Below are positions 9,902 through 18,232 of a stretch of 48,347 bases of DNA, piece by piece (within the stretch, counting starts at the first letter, position 1; every line of letters begins with the position of its first letter). The stretch spans positions 1 through 48,347 of the forward strand of contig NZ_JARHZJ010000086.1 in the NCBI RefSeq assembly GCF_029258205.1. Direction: 5' to 3'. The DNA comes from Clostridium sp. Lineage in GTDB: Bacteria > Bacillota > Clostridia > Clostridiales > Clostridiaceae. The notes below the pieces were generated by a model. It made no database searches, was not told where the DNA came from, and saw only the letters and a list, made by a program, of their open reading frames with translations. The position numbers were made by a program, and so were the translations under genes.

Positions 9902-10624
9902 ATGGGGAAATTATATGTAATTGGAATTGGACCAGGTGGATTAGATGAAATGACTTTAAGAGCGGTTAAGGCTATTGAAGAATCTGATATAATAGTTGGT
10001 TACACTAAATATATAGAAATGGTTAAAGACTTAATAAAAGATAAGGAAATTTTCAAAACTGGTATGCGTGGAGAAGAGGAAAGATGTAGAGAGGCTTTAG
10101 AACTTAGTAAGAATAAAAATGTTGCTTTAATAAGTACTGGAGATTCAGGAATTTATGGTATGGCTGGACTTATCTTAGAGATGAGAAAAGATGAAAATGT
10201 TGAAATAATACCTGGTATTACAGCATCTAGTGCAGCAGGTTCAATTTTAGGGGCTCCTTTAATGCATGATAACTGTAACATAAGTTTAAGTGATTTAATG
10301 ACTCCTTATGAAGATATAAAGAAAAGAGTTCGTTTAGCAGCAGAGGGCGATTTTGTAATTTCTCTTTATAATCCAAAAAGTAAGGGAAGACCACATTATT
10401 TAAAAGAGTGTGTTGATATAATTAAAGAATTTAGAGGAGAGGAAACTCCTATAGCAGTTGTTAGAAATGCATTAAGAGATGGAGAAAGTAAAGAAATATT
10501 TACTTTAAAAGACTTTAATGATGAAGCTGTTGATATGTTCTCAATAGTAATTATAGGAAACTCAAAAAGTTATATTAAAGATGGATACTTTATAACTCCA
10601 AGAGGATATAAAATAAAAAAATAA
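9902..10624 (+). CDS. cbiH: Cobalt-precorrin-3B C17-methyltransferase CbiH
   Basis: A 240-residue tetrapyrrole methylase (CbiH/CobJ) that methylates C17 and forms the ring-contracted lactone intermediate. It starts KLYVIGIGPGGLDEMTLRA and contains ALISTGDSGIYGMAGL, IIPGITASSAAGS and FVISLYNPKSKGRP, all diagnostic for CobJ/CbiH. AAGGAGG lies 8 bases before the ATG. cbiJ follows after 18 bases. Confidence 0.94.
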   Translation: MGKLYVIGIGPGGLDEMTLRAVKAIEESDIIVGYTKYIEMVKDLIKDKEIFKTGMRGEEERCREALELSKNKNVALISTGDSGIYGMAGLILEMRKDENVEIIPGITASSAAGSILGAPLMHDNCNISLSDLMTPYEDIKKRVRLAAEGDFVISLYNPKSKGRPHYLKECVDIIKEFRGEETPIAVVRNALRDGESKEIFTLKDFNDEAVDMFSIVIIGNSKSYIKDGYFITPRGYKIKK

Positions 10625-10642
10625 AACTGATGGGGTGAGAAT

Positions 10643-11407
10643 ATGATTGCACTTATATTAGGAACTTCAGAAGGAAGAGAGTTTTTACAAAAGCTTAAAG
10701 GATTTGAAGATAAAATAGTTATATCTACAGCTACAGAATATGGTGGAGAACTTTTAAAAGAATTTAAGGTTGCATTTATGAATACAAAACCTTTAGATAA
10801 AGAAGGGCTTTTAAATTTTGCTAAAGAATTTAATTTGAAAGGAATAGTTGATGCCTCTCATCCTTATGCAAAGAATGTTAGTGAAAACACAATAAAAGTA
10901 TGTAATGAATTAAGTATAGAATACATAAGATATGAAAGAAATGGTGTATTAAAAGAGTTAAACCATACTAATATTATTAGAATAAGTGGGTTAGACAAGC
11001 TTAAAGAATTAGATTCTATTATTGATGGACCTATTTTAAATACTACAGGAAGTAATGGAGTAAAGCAAATATTAGAATCTTCTCTTGAAAATAGAGTTAT
11101 TCATAGAGTGTTACCTTCAAAAAAGGTTATGAATGATCTTATAGATTTAGGGGTTAAGATAGAAGATATAATTGCTATAAAAGGACCTATTGGATATGAA
11201 CTTAATAAGGCTTTTATAGGTGAATACAAAGCAAAGGCTCTTTTAACTAAAGATAGTGGTGAAAGAGGTGGTGCTTTAGAAAAAGCAAAGGCTGCACTAG
11301 ATTCAAATATTAAATTAATAATAGTTGAAAAGCCTAAGGTAGATTATGGTAGATGTTTTTCTGATATAGATGAAACAGTAAAATACATTAAAAATATTTT
11401 GAAATAA
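10643..11407 (+). CDS. cbiJ: Cobalt-precorrin-6A reductase CbiJ
   Basis: Reduces cobalt-precorrin-6A using NAD(P)H. The 254-residue protein begins IALILGTSEGREFLQKL, the nucleotide-binding start of CbiJ/CobK. It has GIVDASHPYAKNVSENTI, the conserved substrate-site motif, and ALLTKDSGERGGALEKAKAA near the C-terminus. GGGGTGAG precedes the ATG. It is the last biosynthetic gene before the transporter genes, 13 bases upstream of the binding protein. Confidence 0.92.
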   Translation: MIALILGTSEGREFLQKLKGFEDKIVISTATEYGGELLKEFKVAFMNTKPLDKEGLLNFAKEFNLKGIVDASHPYAKNVSENTIKVCNELSIEYIRYERNGVLKELNHTNIIRISGLDKLKELDSIIDGPILNTTGSNGVKQILESSLENRVIHRVLPSKKVMNDLIDLGVKIEDIIAIKGPIGYELNKAFIGEYKAKALLTKDSGERGGALEKAKAALDSNIKLIIVEKPKVDYGRCFSDIDETVKYIKNILK

Positions 11408-11420
11408 CCGGGGGGATAAA

Positions 11421-12419
11421 ATGAAAAGAAAAAGAATTTTAAGTTTAGCTACTATAGGGTTAGTATTTTCCTTAGCTTTAGGAGGATGTACTGGAAGTTC
11501 AAAGGAAACTACAGCCTCAAAGAATACTGAAGATGGTTATCCAGTAACAATAAGTACATATGATCAAAGTGGTAAGGAATTTCAGGAAACTTTTGAAAGT
11601 AAACCTAAGAGGGTTATTAGTACAAATCAAACTACTACAGAAATAATGCTTGATTTAGACCTTCAGGATTCCTTAGTTGGAACATCATTTATGGATAGTC
11701 CTATACTTCCAAGATTAGAAGATAAGTATAAAAAGATAAATGTACTATCAGAAACATATCCAAGTAAGGAAGCTGTTTTAGCTTTAAATCCAGATTTAAT
11801 AATGGGATGGAAAAGTGTATTTTCAGATAAAAATCTAGGTTCTGTAGAGTCATGGAATGAAAAAGGGGTTAAAACTTTTATTCAAAGAAATTCTGGTATT
11901 TCAAAAGAGCAGACTTTAGATGATGTTTATTATGATATAAATGATATAGGTAAAATATTTAATATAGAAGAAAAATCAAATAAATATGTTGATGATATGA
12001 AAGCAAGAATAAATAATATTTCTGAAAAAATAAAATCAGTTAAAGAGCCTATGAAAGTTTTAGTAATAGAAGGTGAAGGAGAAAATAAATATAGAGTTTA
12101 TGGACCTAAAACTTTAGTTTCTGATATGGTTTCAAAAGCTGGTGGTACTAATGTGGCAAAGGAATCAGGTAGTGTTGGAGTTGAAAATATAATAGAAATG
12201 AACCCAGAGGCTATAGTTCTTATACATTACTTAAATCAAAATAAAGATAACAAAGAAGAAAAATCATTATTAGAAAATCCAGCTTTAAAAAATGTAACTG
12301 CAATAAAAGAAAATAAAATAATATACACTCCTCTTTCAGAAACATATGCAGGTGGTGCAAGAACTGTAGAGGGAATAGAAAGAATAGCAAAAGGATTATA
12401 TCCAGACTTATTAAAATAA
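11421..12419 (+). CDS. btuF: Corrinoid ABC transporter substrate-binding lipoprotein (BtuF-type)
   Basis: A 332-residue exported lipoprotein with basic N-terminus MKRKR, hydrophobic segment and lipobox LGGC (Cys23), so it is anchored on the outer face of the membrane. The mature part is a class III periplasmic-binding-protein fold: PKRVISTNQTTTEIMLDLDL, YPSKEAVLALNPDLIMG and IIEMNPEAIVLIH. The family also binds haem and siderophores. Its place in a B12-riboswitch operon next to a FecCD permease and ATPase points to cobalamin or a corrinoid precursor. Its ribosome site lies in a run of six G (11410-11415), notable in such AT-rich DNA. Confidence 0.85.
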   Translation: MKRKRILSLATIGLVFSLALGGCTGSSKETTASKNTEDGYPVTISTYDQSGKEFQETFESKPKRVISTNQTTTEIMLDLDLQDSLVGTSFMDSPILPRLEDKYKKINVLSETYPSKEAVLALNPDLIMGWKSVFSDKNLGSVESWNEKGVKTFIQRNSGISKEQTLDDVYYDINDIGKIFNIEEKSNKYVDDMKARINNISEKIKSVKEPMKVLVIEGEGENKYRVYGPKTLVSDMVSKAGGTNVAKESGSVGVENIIEMNPEAIVLIHYLNQNKDNKEEKSLLENPALKNVTAIKENKIIYTPLSETYAGGARTVEGIERIAKGLYPDLLK

Positions 12420-12433
12420 AATTAAGTAAAATG

Positions 12434-12475
12434 AGCTCTAAGGAACTAATTTAAATAAAGCAGTTTCTTAGAGCT
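12434..12475 (+). other. Intercistronic stem-loop between btuF and btuC
   Basis: AGCTCTAAGGAACT (12434-12447) pairs with AGTTTCTTAGAGCT (12462-12475), 14 pairs with one G-U, over a 14-base loop. No T run follows, so it is more likely an mRNA-stability or processing hairpin, or a weak terminator, than a full stop. Confidence 0.6.
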
Positions 12476-12507
12476 TAATAATATATTTTAGGGAGAGATA
12501 AGTAAGA

Positions 12508-13566
12508 TTGTTTAAATTAAGTGGGAGAAAAGACAAAAAAGTTTTCATTGTAGTTTTATTTATTATACTTTTTATAGCATCTATAATATTAGGAATATCA
12601 TTTGGAGCTGTTGATATTCCACCTTATGATGTTTACAGAGTATTTTTATATAAGGTTTTTGGAATTAAGATTGGGAATTTAGATCAAATATTAAATAGCA
12701 CTATATTCGATATAATATGGGGTGTGAGAATGCCTAGAGTGCTTTTAGGAGCTTTTGCAGGTATGTCCTTAGCTATTGTTGGCGTAATTATGCAAGCTAC
12801 CATACAAAACCCTTTGGGAGATCCTTATATATTGGGATTATCATCTGGAGCATCCTTAGGTGCTACTTTTTCAATATTAATAGGATTTTCAGGAGTATTA
12901 TCAAGTTTTGGAGCACCATTAGGAGCATTTTTAGGAGCTTTGATGGCATCAATATTTGTTTACTTTTTGGCTAAAATAGGAGGACGTATAACACCATTTA
13001 AGATGATATTAGCTGGTATGGTAATAAGTTCTATATGTTCATCACTAACAAGCTTAATAATATTTTTATCAAAGGATAACGAAGGGATAAGAACTGTTAA
13101 CTTTTGGATGATGGGAAGTTTGGCAGGAGCTACATGGAGTAATATAGTTCTTCCTATATCAATATCGGTTATACCACTAATATATTTTTTTACGCAATAT
13201 AGAAATTTAAACTTAATGGTATTAGGAGATGAAACATCTATTACTTTAGGATTAAATATTGAAAAGCATAGAAAAATATATATGATACTTTCATCTTTGG
13301 TAACTGGAGTTATTGTATCAGTATGTGGAACTATAGGGTTTGTTGGAATTATGATTCCACACATTGTAAGACTTATATTTGGAACAGATCATAAAACTTT
13401 ACTACCTTTTAGCGCTTTAGTTGGAGCTATATTTCTTATATGGGCAGATGTAATTGCTAGATGTGCTATTACTAATATGGAACTTCCAATAGGAATAATT
13501 ACTTCTGTAATAGGAGCACCTTTCTTATTATGGCTTATGGTAAAAGGAATTGGAGAAAAGGAGTAA
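12508..13566 (+). CDS. btuC: Corrinoid ABC transporter permease (BtuC/FecCD family)
   Basis: A 352-residue integral membrane protein of the FecCD/BtuC family with about ten hydrophobic segments. Family signatures are visible: WGVRMPRVLLGAFAGMSLAI, VGVIMQATIQNPLGDPYILG and VGIMIPHIVRLIFGTDH (the coupling loop to the ATPase). It forms the membrane channel for the preceding lipoprotein. The start is TTG at 12508 with GGGAG at 12491-12495. The last bases hold the ribosome site of the ATPase gene. Confidence 0.88.
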   Translation: MFKLSGRKDKKVFIVVLFIILFIASIILGISFGAVDIPPYDVYRVFLYKVFGIKIGNLDQILNSTIFDIIWGVRMPRVLLGAFAGMSLAIVGVIMQATIQNPLGDPYILGLSSGASLGATFSILIGFSGVLSSFGAPLGAFLGALMASIFVYFLAKIGGRITPFKMILAGMVISSICSSLTSLIIFLSKDNEGIRTVNFWMMGSLAGATWSNIVLPISISVIPLIYFFTQYRNLNLMVLGDETSITLGLNIEKHRKIYMILSSLVTGVIVSVCGTIGFVGIMIPHIVRLIFGTDHKTLLPFSALVGAIFLIWADVIARCAITNMELPIGIITSVIGAPFLLWLMVKGIGEKE

Positions 13567-13571
13567 GGATT

Positions 13572-14327
13572 ATGATAAGATTAGAAAATCTAGGAGTTTC
13601 TATAAGTAAAAGTCAAATCATAAATGGAGTTTCATTTCATGTTAATAAGGGTGATTTTGTTGGACTTATAGGGCCAAATGGAAGTGGAAAATCAACCATA
13701 TTAAAAACTATATATAAGTTAATTGATAAAAAATATGGTGCAATATACATAAATGGCAAAGAAATAAATACTGTTAGTATAAAGACAATGGCAAGGGAGT
13801 TAGCTGTAGTAAGTCAATTTAATCAATATAATTTTAGTTTTAAGGTTAAAGATATTGTTCTTATGGGAAGAAATCCATATAAAAAAACTTTTCAATTAGA
13901 TAATAAAGAAGATTATGACATAGTAAGAGAGGCTTTAGAAAAAGTTAATATGCTTGAATATAAAGAAAGAGATTTTTTGAATCTTTCAGGAGGAGAAAAA
14001 CAAAGGGTACTATTAGCAAGAGCCTTAGCACAAAAAACAGAAATTCTTTTATTAGATGAACCTACAAATCATTTAGATATTAAATATCAAATAGAAATAA
14101 TGAATATAGTTAAAGAGTTAAATATAACTGTATTAGCTGCACTTCATGATATGAATTTAGTTTCAGCTTACTGTAATAAGGTATATATGATTGACAAAGG
14201 AAAAGTAGTTTATGGAGGAGAAACAAAAGAAGTCTTAACTCCTAAAAATATAAAAGATGTTTTTGGTGTTGAATGTGAGATAGGAGAAAATTCAAAAGGA
14301 AATATAACAATAAACTTTTTATTTTAG
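13572..14327 (+). CDS. btuD: Corrinoid ABC transporter ATPase (BtuD-type)
   Basis: A 251-residue cytoplasmic ATPase of the FecE/BtuD class. Walker A GPNGSGKST (residues 34-42), the Q-loop region VVSQFNQYNFSF, signature LSGGEKQR (from residue 138), Walker B EILLLDEP and switch His in LAALHDMN are all present. I chose ATG 13572, which has AAGGAG 8 bases upstream and gives the normal start IRLENLGVSI. The frame extends 14 codons upstream into btuC without a ribosome site. It is the last gene of the operon and a strong terminator follows. Confidence 0.9.
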   Translation: MIRLENLGVSISKSQIINGVSFHVNKGDFVGLIGPNGSGKSTILKTIYKLIDKKYGAIYINGKEINTVSIKTMARELAVVSQFNQYNFSFKVKDIVLMGRNPYKKTFQLDNKEDYDIVREALEKVNMLEYKERDFLNLSGGEKQRVLLARALAQKTEILLLDEPTNHLDIKYQIEIMNIVKELNITVLAALHDMNLVSAYCNKVYMIDKGKVVYGGETKEVLTPKNIKDVFGVECEIGENSKGNITINFLF

Positions 14328-14333
14328 ATTTTT

Positions 14334-14372
14334 ACTCTGTTTTAAGTTTATAACTTAAGACAGAGTTTTTAT
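14334..14372 (+). terminator. Terminator of the cobalamin operon
   Basis: A 15-pair stem, 14334-14348 with 14352-14366 (ACTCTGT... / ...ACAGAGT, one G-U), followed by TTTTTATT. The minimal loop will open to a few more bases in practice. Confidence 0.9.
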
Positions 14373-14568
14373 TATTAAACATGGTATAATTTAAAGCTTT
14401 TGTTGATTTTAGCTAGATATAAATAAAAAAATGCAAATTTATAAAAGGGTTTGGAATAAAATAATATAAAATTACAATAAAAAGTTTGTTTTGAAGTTTG
14501 GAGTAAATTAACTCACCATTAATTGTGTAGATAAATTATTAATAAAATGTAAAAAGCTATATTATGTG

Positions 14569-14597
14569 TTGAAAAACAATATTAATTTAAATATAAT
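14569..14597 (+). promoter_or_regulatory. Sigma-A promoter of the uracil permease leader
   Basis: TTGAAA (14569-14574), 17 bases, TATAAT (14592-14597). Transcription would start near 14604, just before the first PyrR hairpin. Confidence 0.7.
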
Positions 14598-14613
14598 CTA
14601 ATAAAATAAAACT

Positions 14614-14649
14614 ATTCTTTAAAAGATAGTCCAGAGAGGCTATAAGAAT
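14614..14649 (+). promoter_or_regulatory. PyrR-binding hairpin 1
   Basis: AGTCCAGAGAGGCT (14628-14641) matches the PyrR RNA-binding consensus loop, closed by ATTCTT (14614-14619) and AAGAAT (14644-14649). ATTCTTTAAA (14614-14623) is also a perfect complement of TTTAAAGAAT (14685-14694). An alternative long-range pairing next to the terminator is therefore possible when PyrR is not bound. Confidence 0.8.
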
Positions 14650-14695
14650 TAATTATTTAGATTATAAATAAAAATTTTATTTAATTTAAAGAATT

Positions 14696-14731
14696 AACTT
14701 CTTGCCTTTGATTTCTGGTAAGAAGTTTTAT
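14696..14731 (+). terminator. Attenuator terminator in the uracil permease leader
   Basis: AACTTCTTGCC (14696-14706), a 10-base loop, GGTAAGAAGTT (14717-14727; one G-U), then a T-rich tail. It lies between PyrR hairpin 1 and hairpin 2, as expected for PyrR-controlled transcription attenuation. Confidence 0.8.
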
Positions 14732-14735
14732 TTTA

Positions 14736-14770
14736 CCTTTTTAAATCAGTCCCGTGAGGCTGAAAAGAGG
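14736..14770 (+). promoter_or_regulatory. PyrR-binding hairpin 2
   Basis: AGTCCCGTGAGGCT (14748-14761) is a second PyrR consensus loop, within TCAG...CTGA. The flanks CCTTTTT (14736-14742) and AAAAGAGG (14763-14770) can extend the stem. It lies after the terminator and only 46 bases before the start codon. Confidence 0.75.
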
Positions 14771-14807
14771 AGAAACAGAGCTTTCTCCTTAAGAAAAAAT
14801 AAGGAGG
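14767..14807 (+). promoter_or_regulatory. Switchable hairpin over the uracil permease ribosome site
   Basis: AGGAGAAA (14768-14775) pairs with TTTCTCCT (14782-14789). The same 3' arm (CTCCTT, 14785-14790) can instead pair with the ribosome site AAGGAG (14801-14806). No T run follows, so this looks like control of translation. PyrR hairpin 2 shares bases 14768-14770 with the first arm. Confidence 0.5.
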
Positions 14808-14815
14808 CTTAAATT

Positions 14816-16126
14816 ATGGCACAACAAGTAATAAATAAAGAACAAGGAAGTATAAAGACATTAGGAATTTTATCTTACTTTAAAAATGGAATTTTAGGAT
14901 TACAACATCTAGTGGCTATGTTTGGAGCTACAATACTAGTACCACTAGTAACTGGCCTAGATCCATCAGTAGCTTTATTCACAGCTGGGATAGGTACTTT
15001 AATATTTCACTTATGTACTAAAGGAAAAGTTCCAGTATTTTTAGGATCATCTTTTGCATTTATACCTGTAATACAAGTAATTGCATCTAAATATGGAGAT
15101 TTAAGATATGCTCAAGGTGGTATATTTTTTGCAGGATTAGCTTATGTATTAATTTCTTTTGGAATAAAGAAAATAGGTGTAGATAAAATAAAAAGATTTT
15201 TACCGGCAAGAGTAGTAGGGCCAATGATAATGGTTATAGGCTTAAATCTTATACCTAATGCATTAGAGATGGCTGGAGTAAAATCTTTAATAGCTGGAGA
15301 GACAGGATCTATGACTTCAGTTTTAATAGCTACTACTACATTAGGATTAGCATTAATAATAAGTAAGTTTGGAAAGGGATTTTTCTCACAGTTAGCAATA
15401 ATAACAGCAGTAGTTGTAGGATATACTTTAAGTTTAATTTTAGGACAAGTTGATACAAGCTTAATTCAACAAAGTACTATGGTTGCAGTACCAAACTTTA
15501 CATTGCCAAAATTTGATTTTGGAGCAATAATGGTAACTTTACCAGTTATTTTAGCTGTATCAATGGAACATATAGGAGATATAACTACTAATGGACAAGT
15601 TGTAGGTAAAAACTTTATAGAAGATCCAGGATTAAATAGAACCGTATTAGGAGATGGATTAGCCACTTTAGTTGCATCTTTATTAGGAGGACCAGCTAAT
15701 ACTACTTATGGTGAAAACACAGGAGTGCTAGCTATAACTAAAAATTATAATCCATCAATTTTAAGATTAACAGCTGTTTTTGCCATAATACTAAGCTTTA
15801 TAGCGAAGTTTGGAGCAGTTATAAGAACAATTCCACAATCGGTAATGGGAGGAATAAGTTTAATGTTATTCTCTATGATTGCTTTTGTGGGAGTTAAAAC
15901 TATAAAAAATGAAGGGGTTAAGTTAAATAAAACTAATCTAATATTAATGGCATCAATAATCTTTGTAGGTTTATCAGGTTTATTTATGTCAGAGCCTATA
16001 GGAATTGAAATAAGTGAAGCTGTAAGTATATCAGGCTTAAGCTTAGCAGCTTTAATAGGTGTTATTTTAAATTTAATAATTACTAAATTTGAATCAGCAA
16101 AAAGTAGGAAAGAAGTAGTTGCTTAA
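14816..16126 (+). CDS. Uracil permease (NCS2 family, UraA/PyrP type)
   Basis: A 436-residue membrane transporter of the nucleobase-cation symporter-2 family that imports uracil with protons. Seen are GLQHLVAMFGATILVPLVTG near the N-terminus, GSSFAFIPVI, and the conserved pair SMEHIGDITTNGQVVGKNF and GGPANTTYGENTGVLAIT that form the substrate and ion site in NCS2 proteins. About 14 hydrophobic segments. The PyrR leader fits a pyrimidine rather than purine substrate. AAGGAGG (14801-14807) precedes the ATG. The gene appears to be monocistronic. Confidence 0.93.
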   Translation: MAQQVINKEQGSIKTLGILSYFKNGILGLQHLVAMFGATILVPLVTGLDPSVALFTAGIGTLIFHLCTKGKVPVFLGSSFAFIPVIQVIASKYGDLRYAQGGIFFAGLAYVLISFGIKKIGVDKIKRFLPARVVGPMIMVIGLNLIPNALEMAGVKSLIAGETGSMTSVLIATTTLGLALIISKFGKGFFSQLAIITAVVVGYTLSLILGQVDTSLIQQSTMVAVPNFTLPKFDFGAIMVTLPVILAVSMEHIGDITTNGQVVGKNFIEDPGLNRTVLGDGLATLVASLLGGPANTTYGENTGVLAITKNYNPSILRLTAVFAIILSFIAKFGAVIRTIPQSVMGGISLMLFSMIAFVGVKTIKNEGVKLNKTNLILMASIIFVGLSGLFMSEPIGIEISEAVSISGLSLAALIGVILNLIITKFESAKSRKEVVA

Positions 16127-16131
16127 AGAAA

Positions 16132-16168
16132 AATAGCAAGTCATTTATTTATGGCTTGCTATTTTAGT
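16132..16168 (+). terminator. Terminator after the uracil permease
   Basis: ATAGCAAGTCAT (16133-16144) pairs with ATGGCTTGCTAT (16151-16162; one G-U), then TTTT. Confidence 0.85.
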
Positions 16169-16245
16169 ATTAAGTATTTACTTTTATATATTCATTTCTT
16201 AGTCTATTGTTTAAATAAAATAGATTAGAAAATTTTGTTTAAATG

Positions 16246-16254
16246 TGGTAAAAT
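16246..16254 (+). promoter_or_regulatory. Possible extended -10 promoter for pepV
   Basis: TGG followed by TAAAAT (16249-16254), about 58 bases before the chosen start codon. No good -35 box at the right distance, so support is weak. Confidence 0.3.
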
Positions 16255-16311
16255 ATTAATAATAAATATTAACATTTTGTTAGCTTAAAGTTGATGAGAG
16301 GAAGTGTCAAA

Positions 16312-17709
16312 ATGAATTTAATAGGTAACAAAATTGATGAAATGAAAGATGATTTAATTGAGTCAGTACAAAATATTATTAAAATCAAAAGTGTTGAGGA
16401 TGAACCTAAAGAGGGAATGCCTTTTGGTGAAGGAGTTTCTAAATCTTTAGAATGTGCCTTAGAAATTTCAGAGAAATTAGGTTTTAAAGTAGTTAATTTA
16501 GATGGACATGTAGGATATGCTGAATATGGTGATGGAGAAGAGTATGTAGCTGCTTTAGGACATTTAGATGTTGTTCCAGAAGGTGATGATTGGATTTATC
16601 CAGCATATGGTGCAGAAATACATGATGGAAAAATATATGGAAGAGGTACAACTGATGACAAAGGTCCAATAATGGCATCACTATATGGATTAAAAGCTAT
16701 AAAAGAATTAGGGTTACCAATATCAAAGAAAATAAGAATAATATTTGGTACTAATGAAGAAACTGGAAGCAAGGATATAGAATATTATTTAAAACATGAA
16801 AAAGCTCCAGTAGCAGGATTTACTCCTGATGCAGAATTTCCTATAATAAATGGAGAAAAGGGTATAACTATTTTTGACATTGTTAAAACTTTTGGAGAAA
16901 AAACAACTGATGGAGATGTATTCATTGAGAGTATAAAGGGTGGACTAGCATCAAATGTAGTTGCTAGTCTTTGTGAAACAAAATTAAAAGTTAAAGAGGC
17001 AAATAAAGTTTGTGAAGAAATATCAAAATTTGCGAAAGAAAATAATATAAAATTTGAATTATCACATAAAAATGATGAAATAGAGTTAAAAGTATTCGGA
17101 GTTTCAGCTCATGGTAGTACTCCTGAAAAGGGTATAAATGCTATAATGAAAACAATTAAAATTTTAGCAGAATTAAATTTAGCACAAGAAAATATAAAAG
17201 CTTTCATTAAATTCCTAAATGATAACATAGGAGAAGATGTCTATGGAGAAAAATTCGGAATCTTATTACAAGATGAAGAATCAGGAAAATTAAGTTTTAA
17301 CGTTGGAGTAATTGATTTAAATGATAAAGTAGGAAGACTTACTTTAAATTTAAGATATCCTGTAACTAAGACTTTAGATGATATGATGAATCCATTTAAT
17401 GAAAGAATAAAAGGTACTGGAATAGAAATAGAAAACTTTGAACACCAAAAACCACTATATTTCTCTCCAGATCACCCTTTAATAAAAACTTTAAAGAATG
17501 TATATAAAGATGAAACTGGAAAAGAAGGAGAATTAATGTCTATTGGAGGAGGGACATATGCTAAAGAAATGCCTAATATAGTAGCATATGGACCAATATT
17601 TCCTGGAGAACAAGATGTTATTCATAAGCCAAATGAATATATTAAAATAGATGACTTAATTTTAATAAGCAAAATATATGCAAAAGCTTTATATGAATTA
17701 GCTAAATAA
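16312..17709 (+). CDS. pepV: Dipeptidase PepV (M20 family)
   Basis: A 465-residue cytoplasmic zinc dipeptidase that cleaves dipeptides from imported peptides. The M20 zinc-site motifs are in order: LGHLDVVPEGDDW, GRGTTDDKGPIMAS, FGTNEETGSKD, GFTPDAEFP, and a late GGGTYAKEMPN with a C-terminal His. Length fits PepV (about 470). I chose ATG 16312, 9 bases after AGAGGA (16297-16302). The frame also opens at TTG 16291, but that start lacks a ribosome site. It is convergent with perR across a shared terminator. Confidence 0.9.
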   Translation: MNLIGNKIDEMKDDLIESVQNIIKIKSVEDEPKEGMPFGEGVSKSLECALEISEKLGFKVVNLDGHVGYAEYGDGEEYVAALGHLDVVPEGDDWIYPAYGAEIHDGKIYGRGTTDDKGPIMASLYGLKAIKELGLPISKKIRIIFGTNEETGSKDIEYYLKHEKAPVAGFTPDAEFPIINGEKGITIFDIVKTFGEKTTDGDVFIESIKGGLASNVVASLCETKLKVKEANKVCEEISKFAKENNIKFELSHKNDEIELKVFGVSAHGSTPEKGINAIMKTIKILAELNLAQENIKAFIKFLNDNIGEDVYGEKFGILLQDEESGKLSFNVGVIDLNDKVGRLTLNLRYPVTKTLDDMMNPFNERIKGTGIEIENFEHQKPLYFSPDHPLIKTLKNVYKDETGKEGELMSIGGGTYAKEMPNIVAYGPIFPGEQDVIHKPNEYIKIDDLILISKIYAKALYELAK

Positions 17710-17748
17710 TTTGATTTAGTTAAAAAATATAGATTAATATTTAAATAT

Positions 17749-17780
17749 AAAAAAGAGTGGTAAATTACCACTCTTTTTTA
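17749..17780. terminator. Bidirectional terminator between pepV and perR
   Basis: AAAAAAGAGTGGTA (17749-17762) and TACCACTCTTTTTT (17766-17779), giving a T run on both strands. The perR stop lies within it. Confidence 0.9.
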
Positions 17781-18197
17781 TTCATGCTTATTTTGACATT
17801 CTTCACATATTCCATAGAAATACATTTTATTTGAAAGTATTCTATAATTTGAATGTTTTTGGGCTTCTTCATTTAGATGAGTATAATCTAAATTTTCAAG
17901 ATCATCAACTCTACCACAAGCTAAACATTGAACATGACAGTGATCATTTGAGTTACCATCATATCTAAAGTTTCCTTCACCAACATTAATTTCTTGTATT
18001 AATTCTACTTCTACAAGAGTTTTTAATGCCTTATAAACTGTAGCTAATGACATTGTAGGATAGTCTTCCTGTAAAGCCTTGTAAATAATCTCAGCAGATG
18101 GATGTTCTTTAGTACTCTTTAAGTATTTATAAACAGCAATCCTTTGAGGAGTTAGTTTTAATTTTTTTTCTTTAAAAATAGTAGTTATATTGTCCAT
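17778..18197 (-). CDS. perR: Peroxide-responsive repressor PerR (Fur family)
   Basis: A 139-residue Fur-family regulator: N-terminal winged helix (KLTPQRIAVYKYLKSTKEHPSA, MSLATVYKALKTL) and C-terminal dimer/metal domain. The structural zinc site is CLACG and CEECQ. The regulatory metal ligands fit PerR: NDHCH histidines and Asp in RVDDLEN where Fur has Glu. PerR senses H2O2 by metal-catalysed His oxidation and represses oxidative-stress genes. I chose the ATG at 18197, just after GGTGG. Two in-frame ATGs up to 18215 have no ribosome site. The promoter contains a PerR-box-like palindrome, so autoregulation is likely. Zur or Fur is less likely on the Asp residue. Confidence 0.82.
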   Translation of the reverse strand: MDNITTIFKEKKLKLTPQRIAVYKYLKSTKEHPSAEIIYKALQEDYPTMSLATVYKALKTLVEVELIQEINVGEGNFRYDGNSNDHCHVQCLACGRVDDLENLDYTHLNEEAQKHSNYRILSNKMYFYGICEECQNKHE

Positions 18198-18232
18198 TTC
18201 CACCATCCCTATCATGTATAAGAATTAAATAT

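Noticed and set aside
11410-11415. Run of six G as a possible phase-variation tract
   Set aside because: It lies in the ribosome site of btuF, not in a coding frame, and is short; most simply it is a G-rich Shine-Dalgarno.
13530-13571. Earlier start for the BtuD-type ATPase inside btuC
   Set aside because: AAGGAG is placed for ATG 13572 and the conserved N-terminus begins there.
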